In this document: piece after piece, positions 1-9,751 of the stretch
How the letters are laid out: every line of letters starts with the position of its first letter
How positions within the stretch are numbered: the stretch's first letter is position 1
Source of the DNA: Pandoraea sp. PE-S2T-3
GTDB lineage: Bacteria > Pseudomonadota > Gammaproteobacteria > Burkholderiales > Burkholderiaceae
Reading direction: 5' to 3'
Assembly (NCBI RefSeq): GCF_002179965.1
Contig: NZ_NGUQ01000013.1
Location: forward strand, 62,001 to 126,000
Length of the DNA: 64,000 nucleotides
Notes under the pieces: generated by a model
Told to the model about the DNA's origin: nothing
The model's input: the letters and a program-made list of their open reading frames with translations, nothing else
Database searches by the model: none
Program-made: the position numbers and the translations under genes

Positions 1-1
1 C

Positions 2-955
2 ATTACGCAGCAAGTCGAACTCGAAGCTAGCGTGAAGCGCCGCGCCGAAGACGATCAACGCAAGGTGGCCGCGTTGCTGAACACGGTCAATCGCGCGGCT
101 GCCGGCGACCTGACCGGCGACATCGCCGTGAACGGCACCGACCCGATCGATCAACTGGCCGAAGGCATTCGCCACATGATGGACGACCTGCGCGGCGTGA
201 TCGGCAAGGTCGTGAACTCGGCCGGCGAATTCTCGGGCGCCTCGCGCGACATCGCGGACCGCGCCAATACCGTAGCGACCGGCGCTCAGGCGCTCGGTGC
301 CACGGTCGAAGAGATGAATGCCTCGATCGAAGAACTGACCGCATCGATCAACTCGATTGCCGACAACACCAAGGGTGCCGATCAGCTCGCCAAGGCCACG
401 CAGCAGGAAGCGGAGACCGGCGCGCGCGCCATCGCCCGCTCGGTCGAAGCGATGGAGTTGATCAACAAGTCCTCGGAAGACATCGGCGAGATCGTCAAGG
501 TGATCGGCGAGATCGCCGGGCAGACCAACCTGCTGGCGTTCAACGCGGCCATCGAAGCCGCGCGTGCCGGTGAGCACGGCTTGGGCTTCTCGGTCGTGGC
601 CGACGAAGTGCGCAAGCTGGCCGAGCGCTCGTCGCAAGCGACCAAGGAAATCTCCAAACTCATCAACGAGTCGACCAAACGCGTGGCACAGGGCAGCGAA
701 GTGTCGAAGCAGGCGGGCGATGCGTTCGAGAAGATTGTCGGCGGCGTATCGCGCACCACGCAGGCGATCTCCGAGATTTCGTGTGCCGCAGAAGAGCAAC
801 TGGTTGCCGCCCGTGAAGTGAGTCTCGCGATTCAGCACGTGGCCGAAGAGACCGAGAAGTCGGCGGGGGCGTGCGAGACCATCGCGCAGGCCACCGCCGG
901 GCTCACCAGTGAGGCCGAGGAACTCGACCGCACGGTCTCCCGTTTCAAAGTCTGA
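2..955 (+). CDS. Methyl-accepting chemotaxis protein, C-terminal part (5' end outside window)
   Basis: The frame is open to the window edge, so this is the cytoplasmic end of a chemoreceptor whose sensor and membrane segments lie upstream. What is visible is the end of a HAMP-like region followed by a long helical signalling domain. The highly conserved hairpin tip is present (around [20 protein letters not shown] and [14 protein letters not shown], bases about 510-640), where CheA and CheW dock. The tip has LAF where most receptors have LAL. There is no C-terminal pentapeptide (NWETF-like) tether for CheR or CheB; it ends in ...VSRFKV. It lies 62 bases ahead of cheR, and the order MCP-cheR-cheD-cheW points to a chemosensory operon. 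What the receptor senses cannot be told from this fragment. Confidence 0.95.
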   Translation: MTQQVELEASVKRRAEDDQRKVAALLNTVNRAAAGDLTGDIAVNGTDPIDQLAEGIRHMMDDLRGVIGKVVNSAGEFSGASRDIADRANTVATGAQALGATVEEMNASIEELTASINSIADNTKGADQLAKATQQEAETGARAIARSVEAMELINKSSEDIGEIVKVIGEIAGQTNLLAFNAAIEAARAGEHGLGFSVVADEVRKLAERSSQATKEISKLINESTKRVAQGSEVSKQAGDAFEKIVGGVSRTTQAISEISCAAEEQLVAAREVSLAIQHVAEETEKSAGACETIAQATAGLTSEAEELDRTVSRFKV

Positions 956-1017
956 CGCCGCACCCCGTTCCTTCGATCTGTCACGACTGACGCGTCCGTA
1001 CCTCCGGAGAGCACGAC

Positions 1018-1860
1018 ATGGAAATCGAAGCCGACGCCGACCCCGGTACCCAGCTCGCCTTGTTGCGCGCCGTGCACCGGCACACCGGTATCTCGATGAA
1101 CGAAAAAAAGTGGACGATGTTGCAGGGGCGGCTACGCCCGCGCCTGCGCACGCTCTCACTGCGTTGTTATCGCGACTATCTCGCGCTGCTGGAAAACACG
1201 CCGGACGAAGTGCGCAACTTCGTGAATCTGGTCACGACCAACGAGACCACGTTCTTTCGCACACCGCGCGTGTGGGACTACTTCGCGCAGCACTTTCTGC
1301 CGCGCTGGCAGGAGGGCAAGCCGGGCCGGCCGTTCCGCATGTGGTCGGCCGCAGCCTCCAGCGGCGAAGAGGCCTACTCTGCGGCGATGATCTGCGAGGA
1401 ATTCCGCGTGCGGCATCCGGATTTCCAGTATCAGATTCACGCGACCGACATCTCCAGTCAGGTGCTGGCCGTGGCGATGGCAGGCAACTACGGCGGGCGC
1501 AGCATCGACGGCCTGAAGCAGCAACGCCCGGGCCTGCTCGCCAAGTACTTCCGGCCCAGCGTGGGCGGACATACCGTGGTGCCCGAACTGCGGGCTCACA
1601 TCACCTTTGCCGAGCACAACCTGTATCAGCGCATGGCGCGCCGCGAGGCGTTCGATCTGATCATGTTGCGCAACGTGCTGATCTACTTCGAAGCCCCCGA
1701 TCAGGAGCGGGTGCTCGAGAACGTGCGCCGCACGCTCTCCCCTGAAGGCGTGCTCATCGTGGGCGAGTCGGAATCGCTCTCGCGGCTGTCGACCGGCTAC
1801 CGGTTCGAACAACCGCTCATTTACCGAAATCAGGGAGCGCCGAATGGGGTCATCGCATGA
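1018..1860 (+). CDS. cheR: Chemotaxis protein methyltransferase CheR
   Basis: 280 residues, the normal size for a CheR without TPR extension. It transfers methyl groups from S-adenosylmethionine to glutamates of chemoreceptors in the cytoplasm. The N-terminal helical domain is followed by the hallmark NETTFFR, then the SAM-binding Rossmann core (MWSAAASSGEEAYS, GEE loop) and RNVLIYF near the end. The ATG at 1018 is preceded by GGAG (SD) at about 1006. Its last 17 bases overlap cheD, indicating translational coupling. Confident family assignment; the target receptor is presumably the upstream MCP (inference). Confidence 0.95.
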   Translation: MEIEADADPGTQLALLRAVHRHTGISMNEKKWTMLQGRLRPRLRTLSLRCYRDYLALLENTPDEVRNFVNLVTTNETTFFRTPRVWDYFAQHFLPRWQEGKPGRPFRMWSAAASSGEEAYSAAMICEEFRVRHPDFQYQIHATDISSQVLAVAMAGNYGGRSIDGLKQQRPGLLAKYFRPSVGGHTVVPELRAHITFAEHNLYQRMARREAFDLIMLRNVLIYFEAPDQERVLENVRRTLSPEGVLIVGESESLSRLSTGYRFEQPLIYRNQGAPNGVIA

Positions 1861-2371
1861 CATTCAGGTGTTGATGGGCGAAGTGCGCATCGGGCGCGGC
1901 GAAGACGTCTTGCGCGCGACGCTCGGCTCATGTGTCGGCATCGCGCTGATGTGGCGCTCGCGCGGCCTGTACGGTCTCGCGCACTGCCTGTTGCCCGAAG
2001 CCCCGGCACCCACGCTCGCTATCGGCGCCAAGTACGTGACGCAAGCCGTGCCGTCGTTGCTGGCGCTCATGAAAGCCGATGGCGCGCGGCGCAGCGAAAT
2101 TGAAGCCGTCATCGCGGGCGGCGGCAACATGATGCCGCACCAGCCGCCCGCCCGGCACGGGCTGATCGGGGTGGCCAACGCCAAGATGGCGCAGGCGCTC
2201 ATCGCCGAGACCGGCATTCCGATCGTGCACGTGGAAGTGGGCGGCGAAGTGGGGCGGCAAATCACCATCGATTGCGCCCATCACGCGTATTTCGTGCGCG
2301 TGATCGGATCGAACGGTGCCACCGAGGTACCGCGCCGCCCGGCGCTTCGACTCGTGGGACGGGGCACATGA
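1844..2371 (+). CDS. cheD: Chemoreceptor glutamine deamidase CheD
   Basis: 175 residues. CheD deamidates glutamine side chains of chemoreceptors and so tunes adaptation together with CheR and CheB. The catalytic cysteine lies in ATLGSCVGIAL (about residues 26-36) and the partner histidine in GLAHCLLPE (about residues 46-54). Conserved GGGNMM and IGVANAKM stretches follow. The start lies inside the 3' end of cheR and the stop shares the ATGA of the next gene at 2368, so cheR-cheD-cheW are tightly coupled. No cheB is visible in the window; it may lie on the other side of the operon. Confidence 0.93.
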   Translation: MGSSHDIQVLMGEVRIGRGEDVLRATLGSCVGIALMWRSRGLYGLAHCLLPEAPAPTLAIGAKYVTQAVPSLLALMKADGARRSEIEAVIAGGGNMMPHQPPARHGLIGVANAKMAQALIAETGIPIVHVEVGGEVGRQITIDCAHHAYFVRVIGSNGATEVPRRPALRLVGRGT

Positions 2372-4218
2372 ACGCACGCACACCCGGATTTCCCTTTCTG
2401 CATCGAGACGCGCTGGCCGGCACGACCGTGCTGCCGCCGACGGTGTCGCCCTTTCAGGGCTATGCCGGTCGCAATGCGTACGGTTACGGTGCGGGCGCGG
2501 CCGTCACGACGCATATCGCGAGCGAACCGACGCAGCGCCGTGACGACAAGGTGGAAGCGATCAACGTCGACGGCATCGACGGCATCGAGGACTTGAGCGG
2601 CGTGCACAGCGCGGCGCTGGAGACGGCAGCCCCCGTCGCGTCGCCCGCCCCGGCACCTGCACGGCGCGCGGTGACTGCCGACGACGTCGAAGTCTTCGGC
2701 TCGTTTCATCTGGGTGACGTGGAGTTCGCGCTGCCCATCGCCGCCTTGCAGGAAGTGGTGAATTACCCGTCGCGCATTACGCCGGTACCACTCTCGCCGC
2801 CGTTTCTGCTGGGCTTGTTCAATCTGCGCGGCACGCTGATTCCGATTGTCGATCTCAAGCCGCTGTTGTCGATCTCCTCGGGCACGGCTGGCGTGCTGGC
2901 GCGGGCGACGGAGAAGATCGCCATCGTCGATGTCGACGGCGTGCGCGTCGGGCTGCTGTTCGATACCACGGGCGAGATTCTGCGCGTACGCGCCTCACAG
3001 CGCACCGGCTTCGAATACGATGCCGGACACACCGCGCCGCCGGTGGTTTCCGGGGCTATCAAGCTGGACGGGGGCGATCGGATTCTGCAAATTCTCGCGC
3101 CGGGTGCGCTCGTGCATATCGAGAACATGCCGCAATTGCTGGCCCGTCAGTCGCTGAGCGCACCGCAGCGCCGCCAGCAACGTCAGCGGCTGCAATGCGT
3201 GTCGTTCACGGTGGAGCACTCGCGCCTCGCGCTGCCGATGAGCGCGATTCGCGAAATCATCCGCATCCCCGAGTTGCAGAACTCGGCGCTCGCCAGCGTG
3301 TTCTGCGTCGGCATGCTGAACCTGCGCGGCACCGTGGTGCCGGTCATCGACTTCGCTCACTTTCTCGGCTTGCACGCGTGCCGGCCGGATGCCGACGTGG
3401 CAGGCACCGCCGCCGACCCGCGCCGCATTTTGATCGTCAAGCAAGAGGACGTGCATTTCGGCCTGCTGGTCGACGCCGTGGACAGCATCGTGACGTACTA
3501 CGCCGACGAGTTGCTGGCGATGCCGTCGTTCAGCACGACGCATGCGCAACTCTTCGCAGGTTGCATCACCCGCGAAGACGCCAGCGACATCGTGCTGCTC
3601 AATGCCGACGAACTCTTCACGCACTCGCAAGTGCTTGAACTCACGCGCGGCCATCGCGAGCTGTATCGCGAAGGCGACGGTGCAGCGCATCAAAAGGGCG
3701 GTAGCCCGGCGCGCTTCGCAGCGGGCGCTGCGGGCAAGGCATCACGCGGCACTCGCCATGCTTACGTGTCGTTCCGCCTGCAACACATGCTGGCCGTTCG
3801 GCTCGACCAGTTGCACGAGATCATTCACGACTCGCCCGATGTCATGCCGGCACCCGGCGCACCGTCGTTCGTGCGCGGCATGCTCAATCTGCGCCGCGAG
3901 CTGGTGACGATTGTCGATCTGCGTGCGCTCTACGGCATGCCCGCGCAGGAAGACACGCAGGCGCGCAAGATTCTGGTGATCGAACACGGCAAGGACAAGT
4001 TCGGGCTGCTCGTCGATGCCATTGAGAACATCGTGACGCTGGATGAAGCCGACAAGCTGCCGGTGCCCGCGATGCTGCTCGGACGGGCCACGCATGAGAT
4101 GCGCAACGACATGCGCGATGCGGTGGAATTGCCGACGTCGGATGGCACGGCGCGTACGGCCATGTTGCTGGATCTTCAGCCGCTCAAAATGCGGCTGGAG
4201 ACAGCACTCGCGTTGTAG
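2368..4218 (+). CDS. CheW-type coupling protein with three tandem CheW domains
   Basis: 616 residues, about four times a normal CheW. After a roughly 100-residue low-complexity N-terminal part come three CheW domains at about residues 105-255, 271-425 and 463-610. Each has the hydrophobic core pattern and the receptor-coupling loop: FNLRGTLIPIVD, LNLRGTVVPVID and LNLRRELVTIVD. The third has NLRR instead of NLRG. CheW links chemoreceptors to CheA; three copies in one chain could bridge several receptor or kinase units in an array (inference). The ATG at 2368 overlaps the cheD stop; a longer in-frame start at 2272 lies inside cheD and is less likely. No CheA follows: the next gene is on the opposite strand, so this ends the operon. 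Confidence 0.88.
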   Translation: MNARTPGFPFLHRDALAGTTVLPPTVSPFQGYAGRNAYGYGAGAAVTTHIASEPTQRRDDKVEAINVDGIDGIEDLSGVHSAALETAAPVASPAPAPARRAVTADDVEVFGSFHLGDVEFALPIAALQEVVNYPSRITPVPLSPPFLLGLFNLRGTLIPIVDLKPLLSISSGTAGVLARATEKIAIVDVDGVRVGLLFDTTGEILRVRASQRTGFEYDAGHTAPPVVSGAIKLDGGDRILQILAPGALVHIENMPQLLARQSLSAPQRRQQRQRLQCVSFTVEHSRLALPMSAIREIIRIPELQNSALASVFCVGMLNLRGTVVPVIDFAHFLGLHACRPDADVAGTAADPRRILIVKQEDVHFGLLVDAVDSIVTYYADELLAMPSFSTTHAQLFAGCITREDASDIVLLNADELFTHSQVLELTRGHRELYREGDGAAHQKGGSPARFAAGAAGKASRGTRHAYVSFRLQHMLAVRLDQLHEIIHDSPDVMPAPGAPSFVRGMLNLRRELVTIVDLRALYGMPAQEDTQARKILVIEHGKDKFGLLVDAIENIVTLDEADKLPVPAMLLGRATHEMRNDMRDAVELPTSDGTARTAMLLDLQPLKMRLETALAL

Positions 4219-4354
4219 ACGGGGGTTTGACGCAGGGCCCTGCGGCGTGTCGGGGGGCGCGCCGCAGGGGTAGTTCGCGAGACGGTAGGCGCTCGCCGGA
4301 CTTCCTTTGCGTTTGATGTTCGACGTTTGATCGTCGGCGCTGAATGCGCAGGGC

Positions 4355-5020
4355 TCAGGCGAGGCCCAACTCGCGGCGCACCTGCGTCAGAAACGCGCGC
4401 ATGACATCGGTCCGCTCTCGTCCGATGCGCTGCCCTGCTGCGGTGCTCAGCCCGTAGGTCAGATGCAGTAACTTTCGCTCGAAATGGTCGATGGCGTACG
4501 TCGCGTCATCCAGTTCGCGATGCTGCGCAAACGGATCGACCGGGTCATACAAGCGACTGCCGAGACGCCCCGCCACATAGAACACGCGGGCGATGCCGAC
4601 GGCACCCAACGCGTCGAGCCGGTCGGCGTCGCGCAAAATCCGCGCCTCATCCGTCGTCGGCGTTATGCCCGCCGAGAAGCTGTGTGCCGCGATGGCATGC
4701 GCCACCAACTCGACGCGAGCCGCCGGCCATTCCATCCTCACCAGCAACTTGCGGGCGACGTCAGCCGCCAGCGTCGATGCGCGTGCACGATCCGGCGAGT
4801 TCTTTTCGACACTCACGCAATCGTGCAACAACGTGGCGACGGCCAACGCTTCCAGATCGACACCGGGCACGTCGGCGGCGATTTCTTTCGCAAGGCACCA
4901 GACACGCGCGAGATGCGACACGTCGTGCGCGCCATCGTCGGTCGCATGGCCGCCATCGTAGTGACGCAACACGTCGGCGACTGTGGCCGAGCAGGGAGCA
5001 AACAGGTCAGGCAGAGACAA
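4355..5020 (-). CDS. HD-domain phosphohydrolase (YedJ-like)
   Basis: 221 residues from a TTG start at 5020; no in-frame ATG or GTG fits the conserved beginning (LSLPDLFAPCSATV...), so the start is tentative. The metal-binding HD pattern is complete: HDVSHLARVW near the N-terminus, LLHDC about 40 residues later, and an aspartate in RDADRLDALGA. Such proteins hydrolyse phosphate esters or nucleotides in the cytoplasm; the substrate of this branch is unknown. It begins 35 bases after the patatin stop on the same strand and is probably cotranscribed with it. It converges on the chemotaxis operon. Confidence 0.85.
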   Translation of the reverse strand: MSLPDLFAPCSATVADVLRHYDGGHATDDGAHDVSHLARVWCLAKEIAADVPGVDLEALAVATLLHDCVSVEKNSPDRARASTLAADVARKLLVRMEWPAARVELVAHAIAAHSFSAGITPTTDEARILRDADRLDALGAVGIARVFYVAGRLGSRLYDPVDPFAQHRELDDATYAIDHFERKLLHLTYGLSTAAGQRIGRERTDVMRAFLTQVRRELGLA

Positions 5021-5055
5021 ATTCGATTCCGTGGGAAATTTCGTTGCCGGCGACG

Positions 5056-6237
5056 TCAGATGACTTCGTGGCGATGCACGTCGTGCGTGATGAAGCCGGA
5101 GGTATCGCTCGGCATGGCCAGCCACTCGGGATGCGCAAGGGTGCGGCGCATGTCGTCGAGCCCGCTGGTCCAGTGATCGAGCATGGTCGAGAGGCCGAAC
5201 TGATAGTCCTTGTAATGGCCCTCGTATTCCTTGTTGCGATAAATGAGCTGGACGACGTTGTAGCGCTTGCTGCACGCGATCTCCTGCGCGGCATGGCACC
5301 ACGGATCGCGCGCACGCACCTCGGCAGGCACGCGCTCCAGCACTTCACGCAACACGCGGCGATAGTGCTGCGCGCGTTGCAGGTTATCGGTGACGAATCG
5401 CGTCCGGCTGGAAAACTGAATGTCCTTCTGCCGGTCGGCGACGTCGTTCAGGTTATCGGGCAACGGCCCCCGCGCACTCCACAAGTCCACCTGAAAGGCG
5501 AGCGTGTCGCGGCGCGGTGACGTGCCGAGCACTTCCGAGAGCGGGGTGTTCGACACCAGCCCGCCATCCCAGAAATACTGGCCGTCGATTTCGACCGCCG
5601 GAAAGCCCGGCGGCAACGCGCCGGACGCCATGAAGTGCTCGGGCCGCAGCACTTCGCGCGTGTTGTCGAAATAGACAAAATTGCCCGTGTGCACATTCAC
5701 CGCACCGACCGAGACGCGCGTCTCGCGCGAGTTGATGCGATCGAAGTCGACAAAGCGCTCGAGCGTGCCGCGCAGCGCCGTCGTGTCGTAATAACTCGCA
5801 TGTGCCGGGTCGCCCATCGCCGTCGGCAAGGGCTGCGGCCAGCGCGGCATGAAGAAGCCTTTCTGACCTTCGATCAGTGCGCGCCAGGCCTGCCACGCGC
5901 TGTAGGCCACACGCCCCGACTCCGGTCCGTTGAGAATGGCGGCTTCGAAGGGAGCAGGCAGCGGCGGAAATACCGCCGGCTCGCAGATCGTGCGCCAGAA
6001 CGCTTCGAGCTGCGCCACACGCTTCTCGGGAGGATTGCCAGCGATGACCGCCGTGTTCAGGGCCCCGATGGAGATGCCCGCGATCCAGTTCGGGTGGATA
6101 CCGGACTCGTACAGCCCGGCGTACACGCCCGCCTGATAAGCGCCGAGCGCACCGCCGCCCTGCAAGACAAGCGCCACCGTCTCGTACGGCGGCAGATCGA
6201 TGGCGCGTTTGGGGACTTTCGGCGGGTTGGCCGTCAT
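5056..6237 (-). CDS. Patatin-like phospholipase (DUF3734 type)
   Basis: 393 residues. The patatin fold is marked by the oxyanion-hole glycine stretch LVLQGGGALGAYQAGVY (about residues 22-38), the nucleophile elbow GISIGALN (GxSxG) and the catalytic aspartate in FWDGGLVSNTPL. The C-terminal roughly 100 residues correspond to the DUF3734 extension. It should act as a serine lipase or acyl hydrolase; no signal peptide is seen, so it is cytoplasmic. The ATG at 6237 follows AGGAG with 7-base spacing, which selects it over an upstream in-frame start. It lies 106 bases downstream of 3-hydroxybutyrate dehydrogenase, suggesting a role in storage lipid or polyester turnover (inference). Confidence 0.92.
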   Translation of the reverse strand: MTANPPKVPKRAIDLPPYETVALVLQGGGALGAYQAGVYAGLYESGIHPNWIAGISIGALNTAVIAGNPPEKRVAQLEAFWRTICEPAVFPPLPAPFEAAILNGPESGRVAYSAWQAWRALIEGQKGFFMPRWPQPLPTAMGDPAHASYYDTTALRGTLERFVDFDRINSRETRVSVGAVNVHTGNFVYFDNTREVLRPEHFMASGALPPGFPAVEIDGQYFWDGGLVSNTPLSEVLGTSPRRDTLAFQVDLWSARGPLPDNLNDVADRQKDIQFSSRTRFVTDNLQRAQHYRRVLREVLERVPAEVRARDPWCHAAQEIACSKRYNVVQLIYRNKEYEGHYKDYQFGLSTMLDHWTSGLDDMRRTLAHPEWLAMPSDTSGFITHDVHRHEVI

Positions 6238-6343
6238 GACCGTTCTCCTGAAGCAATGGCGTGATGCCACGCGGTGCTGCTAAGGCAAGGCACTGGCCAT
6301 CCGGCTTTGGCAACAGACGGATGGCCAGCAAACCGACTTCCGG

Positions 6344-7141
6344 TTATTGCATGAACCAGCCGTGACTCACCACGAACGACTGACCGGTGAAGGCCGCCGT
6401 CGGGAAGGTCGCGAGGAACAGCGCCGTTTGCGCGACGTCGTCCACCGTGGTGAAAATGCCGTCGACGGTGCCGCCGAGCATGACCTTCTTGATGACCTCG
6501 TCTTCCGAGATCCCCAACTCCTTCGCCTGCTCGGGAATCTGCTTGTCGACAAGCGGCGTGCGCACGAAGCCCGGGCAGATCACGTGCGAGCGCACGTTGT
6601 GCTTGGCGCCTTCCTTGGCGAGCACGCGTGCCAGCCCCAGCAATGCGTGTTTGGCCGCGACGTAAGCCGACTTCAGCGGCGAGGCCTCGTGCGAGTGCAC
6701 CGAGCCCATGTAGATCACGATGCCGCCGCGATCGTCCTTGTACATGTGCTTGAGCGCCGCCTTGGTCGTGAGAAACGCGCCGTCGACGTGAATCGCCTGC
6801 ATCTTCTTCCAGTCGGAGAACGCGTAGTTCTCGATCGGGTTCACGATCTGAATGCCGGCGTTGGAGATCAGGATGTCGATGGACCCGAACGTCTGCGCCA
6901 CTTTGTCGATGCCGCTGTTGACGGCTTCTTCATTGGTCACGTCCATCGCCACGCCCAGGGCCTTTCCGCCCGCCGCCTTGATTTCCTCGGCGACCGCGTC
7001 GGCACCCTGCTGGTTCAGATCGGCGATGGCCACCGCCGCGCCCGCTTTGGCGAGCGTCAACGCAATTTCCTTGCCGATACCGCTGGCGGCGCCCGTCACC
7101 ACGGCGACTTTTCCATTCAACTGATTCACTGACTGGCTCAT
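6344..7141 (-). CDS. bdhA: 3-Hydroxybutyrate dehydrogenase (SDR)
   Basis: 265 residues. Classical short-chain dehydrogenase: the NAD-binding TGAASGIG near the N-terminus, NAG motif (ISNAGIQI), catalytic Ser in MGSVHSHEA, Tyr and Lys in [10 protein letters not shown]. The [14 protein letters not shown] region and the C-terminal [13 protein letters not shown] match D-3-hydroxybutyrate dehydrogenases, which oxidise 3-hydroxybutyrate to acetoacetate in polyhydroxybutyrate degradation. The ATG at 7141 has AGGAG 7 bases upstream; a GTG two codons earlier is less favoured. Ends shortly before the patatin gene on the same strand. Confidence 0.93.
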   Translation of the reverse strand: MSQSVNQLNGKVAVVTGAASGIGKEIALTLAKAGAAVAIADLNQQGADAVAEEIKAAGGKALGVAMDVTNEEAVNSGIDKVAQTFGSIDILISNAGIQIVNPIENYAFSDWKKMQAIHVDGAFLTTKAALKHMYKDDRGGIVIYMGSVHSHEASPLKSAYVAAKHALLGLARVLAKEGAKHNVRSHVICPGFVRTPLVDKQIPEQAKELGISEDEVIKKVMLGGTVDGIFTTVDDVAQTALFLATFPTAAFTGQSFVVSHGWFMQ

Positions 7142-7249
7142 TTGCACACTCCTGATTCGTCAAAATGGCGCGCCGTGCGGCGCATCGCGCACACACGGCA
7201 CGTCGGGGGTCTTGCGTTACGACTTCAGCAATTACGTCAGATGAAACAG

Positions 7250-7273
7250 AAAAGGCGCCTTGCGGCGCCTTTT
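7250..7273 (-). terminator. Intrinsic terminator after ettA
   Basis: A 10-bp perfect stem, AAAAGGCGCC / GGCGCCTTTT, with a 4-base loop lies 6 bases past the ettA stop and is followed on the minus strand by a T-rich run (TTTTCTGTTT). It separates ettA from bdhA. The hairpin is symmetrical, but no plus-strand gene ends here. Confidence 0.85.
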
Positions 7274-7279
7274 CCTGCG

Positions 7280-8947
7280 TTACCGCGCGATCGGCTTGTA
7301 GCGGATTCGCTTCGGTTTCGCGCCCTCCTCGCCGAGGCGTTTCTTCTTGTCCGCCTCATACTCCTGATAGTTGCCCGGGAAGAACTCGACGTGCGAGTCG
7401 CCTTCGAAAGCCAGAATATGGGTGGCGATACGATCGAGGAACCAGCGATCGTGAGAGATCACCATCACGCAGCCGGCGAACTCGAGCAGCGCGTCCTCGA
7501 GTGCACGCAGGGTTTCGACGTCCAGATCGTTCGACGGTTCATCGAGCAGCAACACATTGCCGCCCGAAATCAGCGTCTTGGCCATGTGCAGACGGCCACG
7601 CTCACCGCCCGAGAGCGAACCCACCTGCTTCTGCTGGTCCGAGCCCTTGAAGTTGAAGCGGCCGATATAGGCACGCGACGGGGTTTCGTAGCGGCCCACG
7701 GTCAGCACGTCGGCACCGCCCGAAATTTCTTCGAACACGGTCTTCGTGCCATCCAGCGCATCGCGGCTCTGGTCGACATAGGCCATCTTGACCGTCTGAC
7801 CGATCTTGATTTCGCCGCTGTCCGGCTGTTCACGGCCGGTGAGCATCTTGAAGAACGTCGATTTACCGGCGCCGTTCGGGCCGATGATGCCGACGATCGC
7901 GCCCGGCGGCACGTTGAAGCTCAGGTCGTCGATCAGCAGACGGTCGCCGAAGGCCTTCGACACGTTCTTGAATTCGACGACTTCGTTACCCAGACGCTCA
8001 CCCACGGGGATGAAGATTTCCTGAGTTTCGTTGCGCTTCTGGTATTCCTGGCTGTTCAGTTCGTCGAAGCGGGCGAGACGCGCCTTCGACTTGGCCTGAC
8101 GGCCCTTCGGGTTCTGGCGCACCCACTCCAGTTCCTTCTTCAACGCCTTCTGACGGGCGGACTCACTCGATTCTTCCTGCTCCAGGCGCTGTTCCTTCTG
8201 GTCGAGCCACGAGCTGTAGTTGCCCTTCCACGGAATGCCATGACCCCGGTCGAGTTCGAGAATCCACTCGGCCGCGTTGTCAAGGAAGTAGCGATCGTGG
8301 GTGACGGCCACCACGGTGCCCGGGAAGCGCGTGAGGAACTGTTCCAGCCAGTCGACGGATTCGGCGTCCAAGTGGTTGGTCGGTTCGTCGAGCAGCAGCA
8401 TGTCCGGCTTCGAGAGCAGCAGACGCGCGAGCGCGACGCGGCGCTTTTCACCGCCCGAGAGCACGCCGATCTTGGCGTCCCACGGCGGCAGACGCAACGC
8501 GTCGGCGGCGACTTCGAGTGCCTGTTCGATGTTGTTGCCGTCGCTGGCGGCGAGAATCCCTTCGTACTTGGCTTGCTCGGCGGCGAGCGCGTCGAAGTCG
8601 GCGTCCGGCTCGGCGTAGGCGGCGTAGATCTCTTCGAGCTTGGTACGTGCCTCGAAGATTTCGCCCATGCCGCTTTCGACGGATTCGCGCACGGTCTGCT
8701 CGGGATCGAGCTGCGGCTCTTGCGGCAGATAACCGATGTTCAGGTTCGCCATCGGGATGGCTTCACCCTCGATCTCCTTGTCCACCCCGGCCATGATTCT
8801 GAGCACGGTCGACTTGCCCGAACCGTTCAGACCCAGCACGCCGATTTTGGCGCCGGGGAAGAACGACAGGGAGATGTCCTTGAGGATGTGACGCTTGGGC
8901 GGCACGATCTTGCCCACGCGGTTCATGCTGAATACGTACTGTGCCAT
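7280..8947 (-). CDS. ettA: Energy-dependent translational throttle protein EttA (ABC-F)
   Basis: 555 residues, the standard EttA length. Two soluble ABC cassettes with no membrane segments: Walker [10 protein letters not shown] and GPNGAGKST, signatures [12 protein letters not shown] and [12 protein letters not shown], Walker [12 protein letters not shown] and [11 protein letters not shown]. The characteristic EttA start ([19 protein letters not shown]) is present. EttA binds the ribosomal E site and gates the first peptide bond according to the ATP/ADP ratio. The start has AGGAAA about 6 bases upstream. The ferredoxin gene lies upstream on the same strand, the terminator just downstream. Confidence 0.96.
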   Translation of the reverse strand: MAQYVFSMNRVGKIVPPKRHILKDISLSFFPGAKIGVLGLNGSGKSTVLRIMAGVDKEIEGEAIPMANLNIGYLPQEPQLDPEQTVRESVESGMGEIFEARTKLEEIYAAYAEPDADFDALAAEQAKYEGILAASDGNNIEQALEVAADALRLPPWDAKIGVLSGGEKRRVALARLLLSKPDMLLLDEPTNHLDAESVDWLEQFLTRFPGTVVAVTHDRYFLDNAAEWILELDRGHGIPWKGNYSSWLDQKEQRLEQEESSESARQKALKKELEWVRQNPKGRQAKSKARLARFDELNSQEYQKRNETQEIFIPVGERLGNEVVEFKNVSKAFGDRLLIDDLSFNVPPGAIVGIIGPNGAGKSTFFKMLTGREQPDSGEIKIGQTVKMAYVDQSRDALDGTKTVFEEISGGADVLTVGRYETPSRAYIGRFNFKGSDQQKQVGSLSGGERGRLHMAKTLISGGNVLLLDEPSNDLDVETLRALEDALLEFAGCVMVISHDRWFLDRIATHILAFEGDSHVEFFPGNYQEYEADKKKRLGEEGAKPKRIRYKPIAR

Positions 8948-9008
8948 TCGGCTTTCCTGATCCTGAAACGGTTATGCCGCTCTCGTCGAGCGACAGACAT
9001 CGGCAAGT

Positions 9009-9362
9009 TTAACAAAGCGCAGCGTCGGGCGCGTCGATGGTGAGGTCGGCACGCGCGTAACTACAGCACGGCAGCAGCCAGCCCTCCGCTTTCTCGTCGC
9101 GCGACAAGCCCGGCCATTCGATGCGGTAAGCCACTGACGCCGGGGCTGGGTCGCCCGCGCTCTGCACGCGGCACAGGCACGCGCGGCAGGTGCCGTTGCG
9201 GCACAGACTCGGCAACTTGATGCCGGCGGCCTGCGCGGCGAGCAGCAGCGGCACGTCGGCCGGGGCGTCGAACTGCCAGCCGGCGGGCAGCAGCGTGACG
9301 CGATAGGTGCTCGGTTCGGCGGGGTCACCGATAACCGGCGGCTCGGAGGTAAAGCTGTCCAC
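9009..9362 (-). CDS. Small [2Fe-2S] ferredoxin
   Basis: 117 residues. The plant-type [2Fe-2S] cysteine pattern is clear: CRNGTCRACLC supplies three ligands and a fourth comes from LPCCSY about 35 residues on. It is an electron carrier in the cytoplasm; the partner reductase or oxygenase is not encoded nearby. The start is a GTG at 9362 without a clear Shine-Dalgarno sequence and is uncertain by a few codons. It lies 61 bases upstream of ettA on the same strand. Confidence 0.88.
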   Translation of the reverse strand: MDSFTSEPPVIGDPAEPSTYRVTLLPAGWQFDAPADVPLLLAAQAAGIKLPSLCRNGTCRACLCRVQSAGDPAPASVAYRIEWPGLSRDEKAEGWLLPCCSYARADLTIDAPDAALC

Positions 9363-9717
9363 GGTGTGAAGGTTGGTGATCGAAGGTAAGGATGCCAGGT
9401 GATGATTCGCGATTCACGCGGCGTTGCGGCCACTGCTGGCAAGTGATGGCAACTGACGATGAGCACCGACGGCCCATGTGCCGGCCCTTCCCGGGGTGCA
9501 GCGCGCGTCTGGCATCAACGCGCTACCATAACCCGTTCCTGCGGCTTTTTGTCGCGAGTACGATGCCGATGGCATCCCGGACGATGTCGATCGCCAGCAT
9601 CTTGGCCCCCGTCAGTCATTCGGCTTGCGCCATTGCGCCATTGCGCTTTGAACTGCCGCCCCAATATCGAAGTCTCGCAGACGCTCTGCGATGGCGGCGA
9701 CTAGACATCCCGCCAAC

Positions 9718-9745
9718 TTATTCAACTTTATTCAGTTTTATTCAG
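9718..9745. repeat. Three 10-bp-phased direct repeats (TTATTCA core) ahead of the mazG-like gene
   Basis: TTATTCA occurs at 9718, 9728 and 9738, exactly one helical turn apart, ending 6 bases before the ATG at 9752. The array occupies the place where a Shine-Dalgarno sequence would be expected, and none is seen. The remaining intergenic stretch 9363-9717 shows no gene; it must hold the ferredoxin promoter and the mazG promoter, but no convincing -35/-10 pair was identified. Confidence 0.7.
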
Positions 9746-9751
9746 CCGTCC

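Noticed and set aside
7142-9043. 633-codon open frame on the plus strand
   Set aside because: Antisense of ettA; no motifs, whereas the minus strand has complete ABC-F motifs.
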